Source: Kazachstania africana CBS 2517 (taxonomy: Eukaryota; Ascomycota; Saccharomycetes; Saccharomycetales; Saccharomycetaceae). Taken from it: a stretch of DNA of 64,000 nucleotides. Made by a program: the position numbers and the translations under genes. Shown piece by piece: positions 57,752 through 64,000 of the stretch. Below the pieces are notes generated by a model, which saw only the letters and a program-made list of their open reading frames with translations, had not been told where the DNA came from and ran no database searches. Each line of letters opens with the position of its first letter. The first letter of the stretch is position 1. The stretch covers positions 62,001 through 126,000 of the forward strand of contig NC_018950.1 of assembly GCF_000304475.1 (NCBI RefSeq), written 5' to 3'.

Positions 57752-58573
57752 ATGTCTGCACCTACGTTGAAGTCCACTGAGCTGCTGACGCAGCATCTGC
57801 AGTACCCCCCCATTTCTCTGGTGGACGATATAATAAACACTGTAAATGACATTATGTATAAATGCACCGCCGCAATGGAGAAATATCTATTGAAGAAGTC
57901 ACAAGTAGAAGGATTGGACTATTCGGAAGAGATAAAAGTTGGAATTGCTAAATTGGAGTCTCTGCTGGAGTATACGGTGGATAAAAATTTCGATAAATTG
58001 GAGTTATATGTACTCAGAAACGTCCTAAGAGTACCCGAAGAGTTAATTGTTCATGACGTATTCAGATTGAAACATCAGAATGAGTTAGAAGTTGTAGATG
58101 ACAAGCAAATCAAAGACAGTGAAGTTGCACTCAATGAAAAGATAAAACTAATTGAGGAAAAGATTAATCAGAATCTGATTTTGAAAGATAAAATTAAAAA
58201 GATTAAATCAACCATTCAAAAAGTGCGTAAATTTAAGAAAATTGTCATTGAAGGATTGACCTTGAAAAAATTCGATGCAGATAAGGAGTTAATTAACCTT
58301 TTAAAACCAATTGATGATACTTTGAGGTTGTTAATTTCACAACTGAAAAATTTGTACACTTTCAGTGAAGAAAATTGTTCAATTGATGAAATTAGAGAGA
58401 TAACAAAACCTGAAGTTGCTCAATCATCAAATATGAGAGTCGCATACATTGATTCCAACGTCGAAAAAATCTTCGAGACGTTGAATCTAACTGGGAATAA
58501 AATACAGGGTACGAAATACACGTCAAATCCAATTGTGATAAAAGATCCTGATTTGTCAGTACTAAGGGAGTGA
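57752..58573 (+). CDS. MTW1: Mtw1, MIND kinetochore complex subunit
   Basis: The 273-residue product matches Mtw1 (human Mis12), the core of the MIND complex that links the inner kinetochore to Ndc80. The N-terminal helical head is well conserved (PPISLVDDIINTVNDIMYKC and KLESLLEYTVDKNFDKLELY). It is followed by long coiled-coil segments, as expected, and a short divergent C-terminus ending DPDLSVLRE. S. cerevisiae Mtw1 has 289 residues. It is divergent from RPA190 and convergent with the SWIRM-domain gene. Order matches YAL034W-A. Confidence 0.95.
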   Translation: MSAPTLKSTELLTQHLQYPPISLVDDIINTVNDIMYKCTAAMEKYLLKKSQVEGLDYSEEIKVGIAKLESLLEYTVDKNFDKLELYVLRNVLRVPEELIVHDVFRLKHQNELEVVDDKQIKDSEVALNEKIKLIEEKINQNLILKDKIKKIKSTIQKVRKFKKIVIEGLTLKKFDADKELINLLKPIDDTLRLLISQLKNLYTFSEENCSIDEIREITKPEVAQSSNMRVAYIDSNVEKIFETLNLTGNKIQGTKYTSNPIVIKDPDLSVLRE

Positions 58574-58711
58574 ATAATAAATGTTCTCCCTTCAAGATAA
58601 TAATAATAATATTCATTCGTGATGTTTAAAGAAAGGGTACGTGTCTTTACATATGAATAATAAACAAAAATTAATTAATGTTAAACGTCCTTTTTTGGCT
58701 GGCTATTTTTG

Positions 58712-59764
58712 TCACAAATATTTCTTGAAATTTGAATCCTCTAACCACCCAACTTTCTCAAATGCAGCAAATAGTCTTGATGCCTTATTTACATCAATTC
58801 TACATGCCTTCTGTGCATCTGTTCTTCTGAATGGCAATCCTTTCTTGAACCTATAAACTTTTTCTAAGAATAATCTTCTTTTTGAATCCAAATACAGATC
58901 ACATGGCAATCTTAAAATTTGAGCTAAATTCAGTTCGGCTGGATGTAATTTATATTTCAAGGGATCCCGGGATAAATCCATGGGAGATCCCTTCCATTCA
59001 ACTTTTAAGACTTTATTATTATTTGGAGGTAATGTGGATGAAGGTGGCGAAAAATCTGGCAATTTTTCCCATGATGCGTTTGGAATATATTGTGGTGCGG
59101 TATTAATTACAGCTGATGATGCTAATGGTGACGAAATATGCCTTGCCCTCGTTGGCGATTGTAAATGATGGTGCGGATGACTTGGTTTTAATAAACGTCG
59201 TGGAGTTGGTGACTTTCTTATCCTACTACGGTAATTGAAATCCTCATTATCAGATACTCTTTTACCACCTAATTTTCTTCTCAATTGGTAGGCAAGACCA
59301 CCGTTATTTTTCTCATTATCGGAGAAAGTCATCATTCTGTTAGTTCTTGGTGATGACGATACGATTCTTCTACGATTATCTTCGTTGTTATTCTCGAATA
59401 CACGATACTCTGAAAGAAAATTCAAAGTTTGATTGATATTGTTCTTTGTAGATAATCTGGGATTCCAAATATGATTCACTACACTAAGTATATTCTTATC
59501 TGTACGAGAAGATCTCAGCAGCAAATTCGATATTGTATTATTATCTCTACATTGAATATTGTTAATTTTTGGAGATAAAGGTGGAGAAGGTATTAGTTGT
59601 TCATCGATATTAGACTCACTATTAGAAGCAGAACCTTTTTTCCACCTATAAAATGAATCATCATCTGAAGTTATCATTAGCTTAGGAATTGAAGAGTTCC
59701 TACTATTTTGATTTACCGACATTTTGGAATCACTATTACTAGGATGTGCACTTGATATGCCCAT
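58712..59764 (-). CDS. FUN19: Fun19-like SWIRM-domain protein
   Basis: The 350-residue product carries a C-terminal SWIRM domain (about residues 262-350, with LHPAELNLAQILRLPCDLYL, FRRTDAQKACRIDVNKASRL and the end FEKVGWL). The N-terminal 260 residues are disordered, Ser/Asn/Arg-rich and contain basic SP clusters. S. cerevisiae has two WGD copies, FUN19 (YAL034C) and YOR338W, both of unclear function, with SWIRM domains typical of chromatin proteins. The chromosome I neighbours MTW1 and POP5 favour FUN19, but the track also holds chromosome XV genes, so which copy this is cannot be decided here. Confidence 0.85.
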   Translation of the reverse strand: MGISSAHPSNSDSKMSVNQNSRNSSIPKLMITSDDDSFYRWKKGSASNSESNIDEQLIPSPPLSPKINNIQCRDNNTISNLLLRSSRTDKNILSVVNHIWNPRLSTKNNINQTLNFLSEYRVFENNNEDNRRRIVSSSPRTNRMMTFSDNEKNNGGLAYQLRRKLGGKRVSDNEDFNYRSRIRKSPTPRRLLKPSHPHHHLQSPTRARHISSPLASSAVINTAPQYIPNASWEKLPDFSPPSSTLPPNNNKVLKVEWKGSPMDLSRDPLKYKLHPAELNLAQILRLPCDLYLDSKRRLFLEKVYRFKKGLPFRRTDAQKACRIDVNKASRLFAAFEKVGWLEDSNFKKYL

Positions 59765-60882
59765 GAAATACGAGAAAAGTTCTGATGTTTTTGTGTAATC
59801 TTACAATAAAGTTATTAGTTCCAACTTAACGACAATATTTCAATTGACCTTAATAAGTATCCTTTAAGTACAATTGAAGGACTAGTTGCAATTTGTAAGT
59901 ATGCTAGATTTTTTTAGAATAATTAAGAATAAAAAGAAATCTGATTGTATTCATCTCCATTAATTTTATTTATATCAGATTATCCGTATTCTAAATTAGA
60001 AGGTTAATGGCTATGATTAATAATTTACGCCGAGAAATCCTAACATCTACGGAGTGAGGCAAATAGTCCGCAGGCTTTATTACCTCTGTGCAACGCCAAC
60101 AATAATAAGTAGGGAGAGTATAGTTTGCACGGATTTACGTAGAACATTGATAAGCGATTTTTTTGGGTAAAATAGTGGAAAAGCATCTCATCGAACAATC
60201 TTTGCGTCACACGGAGTTCAGGGTTTTTTAGGACAATGAGGACATAGCGATCCATGGAAGAGATTTGCAATTTCAAAATTTCCTTTAGTTTCCTTTTTTT
60301 GCTTTTTAGTGTCTCCTCCCCTCTCAGACTAAAAAGTGTCTCACGCGGAACTCGAACGGATGACATATCTTCAAAGAAAAAAATCCTGATGGCTACCCGT
60401 CCATTAGAAATTTCCTTTTGAAGTGGGGAAGACGTTCAGCGGCAAATTAAGCAACCCACATGTAGCGTCACATTTCAGGTGGAGAGAAGGCTTCTAGAGT
60501 ATATGTAGATGAATCAGTACCATTCCAGAAACTGTCCATGCCAGTTTTGTGATACTACCTCAATTCACACTATCAGACAGGCCAAAAACCGATTTAACAA
60601 TCACGAGCCCCACTCACATGTTGTGGTCATATCAAACACTGCATAAGAATCAACACGCCTATATCTCCATTCCTCTTAGTGTTCCCATTTTATTGGAGAG
60701 ACATGAAACTCATTTTCTGATGAATATCTTCCAAGTTTATATACTTTTATATACATGTATATACATCACGTGGCACGAAATGGACTGAAAAATTTAAATT
60801 AGTGTTGGTTTTGAAAAGGCTCATCTCGATGATGGATAGATCATAGTCTGTTTCATCGTAGCGCATCCTCCCTCCCCCCATT
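59765..60882. other. Divergent FUN19-POP5 intergenic region
   Basis: This 1,118-bp region contains a 108-codon minus-strand frame (60040-60366) that is Lys/Leu-rich but unrecognised. Near POP5 it has alternating TA runs and an E-box next to an SCB-like site. I see no RNA gene. Confidence 0.55.
60765..60780. promoter_or_regulatory. CDEI-type E-box next to CACGAAA upstream of POP5
   Basis: ATCACGTG (60765-60772), a Cbf1-type site, is followed one base later by CACGAAA (60774-60780), an SCB core, about 105 bp before POP5. No CDEII/CDEIII-like sequence follows, so it is not a centromere of the S. cerevisiae type. Confidence 0.45.
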
Positions 60883-61377
60883 ATGGTTCGTTTGAAGAGT
60901 AGATACATTCTTTTTGAAATACTGTTCCCTCCTACTGAGATATCTGAAGATGAACTTGTCACCAAGAAAGATATACTTTTAAGTTATCACAAAGTTTCAC
61001 CTCCAGATATCTCTAGTAAATCGATATTGCAAGAGATACGACGTTCGTTGCAATTGAATCTGGGTGATTATGGCTATGGGAAGGTCAATTCGCTTTTGCA
61101 ACTGAAATATTTCTCAAATAATACATCAACAGGCATACTTCGATGTCATAGAGAAGACACCGATCTGCTATTAACTGCTCTTTTTACTATCAGTAAGATA
61201 AATGAAATAACAAATTTGATAATAAACCCCATTAAAGTCAGCGGTACTATAAAAAAAATTGAGCAGTACTCAATTAGAAGGAATGCAAAATTCTTATCTT
61301 TAATCAAGGCTGATAGTAGTTCCGTATTAACTAATGATTTTACCAACGTTAATGAAGATGATAACGATGAATTATAG
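60883..61377 (+). CDS. POP5: Pop5, RNase P and RNase MRP subunit
   Basis: The 164-residue product matches Pop5, a protein shared by RNase P (tRNA 5' processing) and RNase MRP (pre-rRNA processing). The start MVRLKSRYILFEILFPP, the segment ILQEIRRSLQLNLGDYGYGK and the segment KVSGTIKKIEQYSIRRN are highly conserved. The C-terminal tail is short and acidic. S. cerevisiae Pop5 has 173 residues. It is convergent with PRP45 with only 20 bp between stop codons, so the transcripts must overlap. Order matches YAL033W. Confidence 0.96.
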   Translation: MVRLKSRYILFEILFPPTEISEDELVTKKDILLSYHKVSPPDISSKSILQEIRRSLQLNLGDYGYGKVNSLLQLKYFSNNTSTGILRCHREDTDLLLTALFTISKINEITNLIINPIKVSGTIKKIEQYSIRRNAKFLSLIKADSSSVLTNDFTNVNEDDNDEL

Positions 61378-61397
61378 ATATGTGTATATAATCAAGT

Positions 61398-62645
61398 TTA
61401 TTTTGATTCTTTTTCTAATCCAAATGATTTTTTCTTATCACTCGATAATTGATCCTCTGCCTTGGTGAACATGACCGGACCACTTCTTTCTTGTTGTCCA
61501 CCTTTCACTTCTCTTGTCACACGATCCATTACACTCCCTTCATCGTTCGTATTTTCCACCATATCATCCAATTTATTGAGATTCGTCCTGTAAATACTAT
61601 CAATATCCTGCTGTACAAATAGCGGATTATCATACACTTGGTTTTCACTTCTCTGCGTGCTTGCACCTTTAATGAATAACCTGGAATCGTAATTTAATTC
61701 CGGTTGTTTTGTGGCTTTCGCAGTACCCAATATAACCTTCTCAGAAACGTCACGACCTTCTCTGTAGGCCAACTCTTTCAATCTTTCAACAAGAATATTA
61801 CCTCTACTACTTTGTTCGACAACTGAAGTCTCTTTCTTGACATGTCCATCTTGTTTCCTTCCATGGTATCTTGCTCTCTCTGCAAGGTTACGTAATTTAT
61901 CTTCCTTTATCTTGACTTCTTTCTCCATTAAATTCTTCTTTTCCTCATACTTCAACTGAATCTCTCTTCTCTTCTCCATGTCGACTTTCTCTATAGCCTC
62001 TGACAATTCAATAAATTTGCCACTAATCCCACCTGGTTCACCTGTCCTCGTACCAAATCCGGCCCTGTCAACAGTATAACCTTTCTGATTCTTCCATTGT
62101 GATACGAAGGTAGGTATTTTCCATTTTTCTCTTTCCTCCTTCGATGGTTTTTCAGCCTCTGTATGTAGTGTAGGTATTGGCGCATTATTTTCTAATAGTT
62201 GTGGAGTATAGATCTTTGCCGACTTCCTATGAATATTTGGCTGTAAAGGATCTTGTTGCCTTGTTGTTACCTGGATAGTTTGAGAGTTTATATTTATTGT
62301 ATCTGGTTTATTGACACTGGAAAGCTTTTTCTGTTGATCTTTAGATACTAGTTTTTGAAGAAATGATCTAGTCTTGTTATACGTCTCGTCGATCCGTTCC
62401 TGTGAAGGCAAAGGTACATCCAATCCAAAATTTTGCTGTCGAAGTGGAACAAATTCTTTAAAATTAACTTGAGATGCTATTTGAATCGCTGGATCTGACT
62501 TCGTTTTCTGCTCATCGATACTTTCTTCGATAACCTTGTCCTTGTTTAAAGCACTCAGTAGTCTCTCTGCTTCAACTCTCTTTACATCCACCTGCTTTCT
62601 CTTAGATTCACGCTTTGGAGGAGGTAATAACGATGTAAATGACAT
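61398..62645 (-). CDS. PRP45: Prp45, spliceosomal SNW/SKIP protein
   Basis: The 415-residue product matches Prp45 (human SKIP/SNW1), a largely extended protein in the activated spliceosome that helps recruit Prp22 and remodel the catalytic core. The N-terminus MSFTSLLPPPK is conserved. The SNW core (about residues 165-330) includes IPTFVSQWKNQKGYTVD, a long charged helix, AERARYHGRK and LAYREGRDVSEKVILGTAK. DSRLFIKGA and VYDNPLFVQQDIDSIYRTN follow. I chose the ATG at 62645; the open frame begins two codons earlier only with TTG. Order matches YAL032C. Confidence 0.95.
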   Translation of the reverse strand: MSFTSLLPPPKRESKRKQVDVKRVEAERLLSALNKDKVIEESIDEQKTKSDPAIQIASQVNFKEFVPLRQQNFGLDVPLPSQERIDETYNKTRSFLQKLVSKDQQKKLSSVNKPDTININSQTIQVTTRQQDPLQPNIHRKSAKIYTPQLLENNAPIPTLHTEAEKPSKEEREKWKIPTFVSQWKNQKGYTVDRAGFGTRTGEPGGISGKFIELSEAIEKVDMEKRREIQLKYEEKKNLMEKEVKIKEDKLRNLAERARYHGRKQDGHVKKETSVVEQSSRGNILVERLKELAYREGRDVSEKVILGTAKATKQPELNYDSRLFIKGASTQRSENQVYDNPLFVQQDIDSIYRTNLNKLDDMVENTNDEGSVMDRVTREVKGGQQERSGPVMFTKAEDQLSSDKKKSFGLEKESK

Positions 62646-62812
62646 CCTCAACGGTATACTAGCTATTATTGGCGATTGTTCCTGAATTTCAAAGTGTGCA
62701 TGGCTCCACTACTATTTTTTAAAAAAAACGCATATCGCATAAAGAATACTATTAAAATTCAGAAAATATATATGATATTAATATATGATGATAGAAGTTA
62801 TATGGGTTAATA

Positions 62813-64000
62813 CTATGACCTTAACTTATCACGTATCTTAGAAGCGATACGCTGGCTTGTAGATTCCTTGAACGGATTTAGACCCCCATCTAGGTTAAAA
62901 AGCATTGAGGTCCTCTTTTCATTAGAACTTTCATTCTCAAGATTCTTATCAGCGGAAAAGTTCCGCGTTTTCTTTTCTTTGACTTGATCATTGTAGTTCT
63001 TATAGTCATCTCTCAAACTAGTCCTAAACGCAATACCTTCTTGAGTAATCCTGTTCTTAATCAAGGAGATTTGAGGAGGAATTGGTGGATAGTGTAATAC
63101 TGCGGGCTTTTTGTACCATCCTTTTCTCTTGGGTTTCGGATTTTCTGCATCTGTCATGGGAGGTACACCAGTAAACCTAACTTTTTTGACCGTATCACTG
63201 GTGGAAATTGTTTGAAGTTCACCTTCTTCACTTTCAAAATCAGCGAAAATCAATTTTTCAGCATGTGAAGAAGTCAAAATATCTTCTTCGATCTGAACCA
63301 AATTGTTCACAGCACGATCATGTATATCCTCATCAGCTTTTTTCTTTACTGGTGAAGGATTACTGGAATGTTTTTCTCCCGCTAATATCTGTACTGACAG
63401 TGAACTATTACCAATTCTTGTACCATTTGATATAGGTGATTTAAGGGCGTCACATGTCTTTGCTTTATGTGTTTTATTTGATAAAGGTGATCTTGCTTTG
63501 TTATTATTGATTCTTTCATTTTCAGGTTCTTGTTTTAAACTTGGAATTTCCTGATTCTTCTTTTCTTCAATTGGCTTATTATTCACAAGTAGTCGCACAG
63601 TTTGCTGCACAATTCTTTGGTTCAATGTTGCATCTACTTCTAGCGAATTCGAACGAGGATAAGAAACAGCATTTGTCTTGGTCCTTACTGTCGATATTTT
63701 GTTTTGATTGGCAAATGATGACTGCAGCGAACTAGATCTTGGCCTGCCACGTATACGCTTAGGCGCGCCTGATTGGCGTTCAATAAGTGACCCATTTCTT
63801 GAAACTTGCGGAGATATCTTGGGGGAAGCACCAGACGATCCTGTCGTTATGGTTCTATTCACTATTGTCGTTTTGGAGGTATTAATAGATGAAGATGTGT
63901 TTATGGATGGATTCCTACTCAGTTTCCTTGGAGACAGCATTGAAGGTGAATTCATATTGAATATGTAACTCGTTTCCTTTGATGATTTCCTACTTAATTC
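62813..64000 (-). CDS. GIP4: GIP4-like PP1-binding protein, 5' end beyond the window
   Basis: The visible 395 codons run from the stop at 62813 to the right edge without an upstream in-frame stop. The first in-frame ATG is at 63955, but the frame continues through 63956-64000 in similar Ser/Lys-rich composition, so the true start is probably outside. The protein is disordered, with SP clusters, an AT-hook-like basic patch ([13 protein letters not shown]) and a clear PP1-docking RVxF motif, KKVRF, near the middle. A conserved-looking block, [20 protein letters not shown], follows. Position and strand match YAL031C (GIP4, a Glc7 regulator of 760 residues), which also supports truncation by the edge. 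Name confidence is moderate. Confidence 0.7.
   Translation of the reverse strand, partial: ELSRKSSKETSYIFNMNSPSMLSPRKLSRNPSINTSSSINTSKTTIVNRTITTGSSGASPKISPQVSRNGSLIERQSGAPKRIRGRPRSSSLQSSFANQNKISTVRTKTNAVSYPRSNSLEVDATLNQRIVQQTVRLLVNNKPIEEKKNQEIPSLKQEPENERINNNKARSPLSNKTHKAKTCDALKSPISNGTRIGNSSLSVQILAGEKHSSNPSPVKKKADEDIHDRAVNNLVQIEEDILTSSHAEKLIFADFESEEGELQTISTSDTVKKVRFTGVPPMTDAENPKPKRKGWYKKPAVLHYPPIPPQISLIKNRITQEGIAFRTSLRDDYKNYNDQVKEKKTRNFSADKNLENESSNEKRTSMLFNLDGGLNPFKESTSQRIASKIRDKLRS

Noticed and set aside
60040..60366. 108-codon minus-strand frame between FUN19 and POP5
   Set aside because: Lys/Leu-rich with no recognised domain. No gene is expected here by synteny, and the start context is unremarkable. 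Kept only as a note.
60765..60780. CDEI-like ATCACGTG as a possible centromere
   Set aside because: No adjacent 80-bp AT-rich CDEII followed by a CCGAA-type CDEIII was found. The same holds for the sites at 31475 and 45178. Centromeres of some Naumovozyma species do not follow this consensus, so this does not exclude an unconventional one.
1..64000. tRNA, snoRNA, rRNA, CRISPR array or transposase genes
   Set aside because: I looked for the B-box pattern GGTTCGANTCC on both strands, snoRNA box pairs in the longer gaps, and transposon or reverse-transcriptase frames, and found nothing convincing. A tRNAscan-SE and Rfam search would be decisive.

Overview
This window is chromosomal DNA from a budding yeast of the family Saccharomycetaceae, almost certainly from the post-whole-genome-duplication (post-WGD) clade and resembling Naumovozyma or Kazachstania more than Saccharomyces. 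The evidence is AT-rich, compact, intron-poor DNA and 34 recognisable single-exon yeast genes in nearly the gene order of two S. cerevisiae regions, with gene losses and retentions that only make sense after a genome duplication. I cannot name the species from the sequence alone. All family and synteny assignments come from memory of yeast proteins and gene order; no search was run.

Layout. Positions 50-31344 follow the left arm of S. cerevisiae chromosome XVI (YPL211W to YPL190C): NIP7, SRP72, IPL1, RKM1, TYW1, PGC1, HRR25, TPK2, AFT2, YIG1, a small tail-anchored candidate, HNM1, OXR1, APL5, DDC1, RSA1, PRM3, MIY1, NAB3. Positions 31603-64000 follow chromosome I (YAL044W-A to YAL031C): BOL1, GCV3, PTA1, ERV46, CDC24, CLN3, CYC3, CDC19, TYE7, RBG1, RPA190, MTW1, FUN19, POP5, PRP45 and a GIP4-like gene cut by the right edge. 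The join between the two blocks lies in the NAB3-BOL1 promoter region.

Three genes are out of place relative to S. cerevisiae but fit the ancestral order. HNM1 (on chromosome VII in S. cerevisiae, beside RPL7A and MPS2) sits where RPL7B and CSM4 would be. TYE7 and RPA190 (on chromosome XV in S. cerevisiae) sit inside the chromosome I track. All three have the orientation expected if this species kept the other ohnolog copy.

The genes are housekeeping: ribosome biogenesis and RNA polymerase I (NIP7, RSA1, RPA190, RBG1), RNA processing (POP5, PRP45, PTA1, NAB3), cell cycle and kinetochore (IPL1, MTW1, CLN3, CDC24, DDC1), trafficking, mitochondrial functions and glycolysis. Several promoters carry legible sites: PAC plus RRPE motifs before RSA1, RPA190, RBG1 and RKM1; an ECB and MCB before CLN3; a G1/S site before DDC1; a pheromone element before PRM3; and Rap1 sites plus an E-box before CDC19.

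I see no mobile element, CRISPR array, tRNA gene, rRNA gene or centromere. The least explained features are the 98-codon tail-anchored ORF at the CSM4 position, three 20-bp tandem dyads upstream of TYW1, and the almost exclusive use of TTA for leucine in CDC19.
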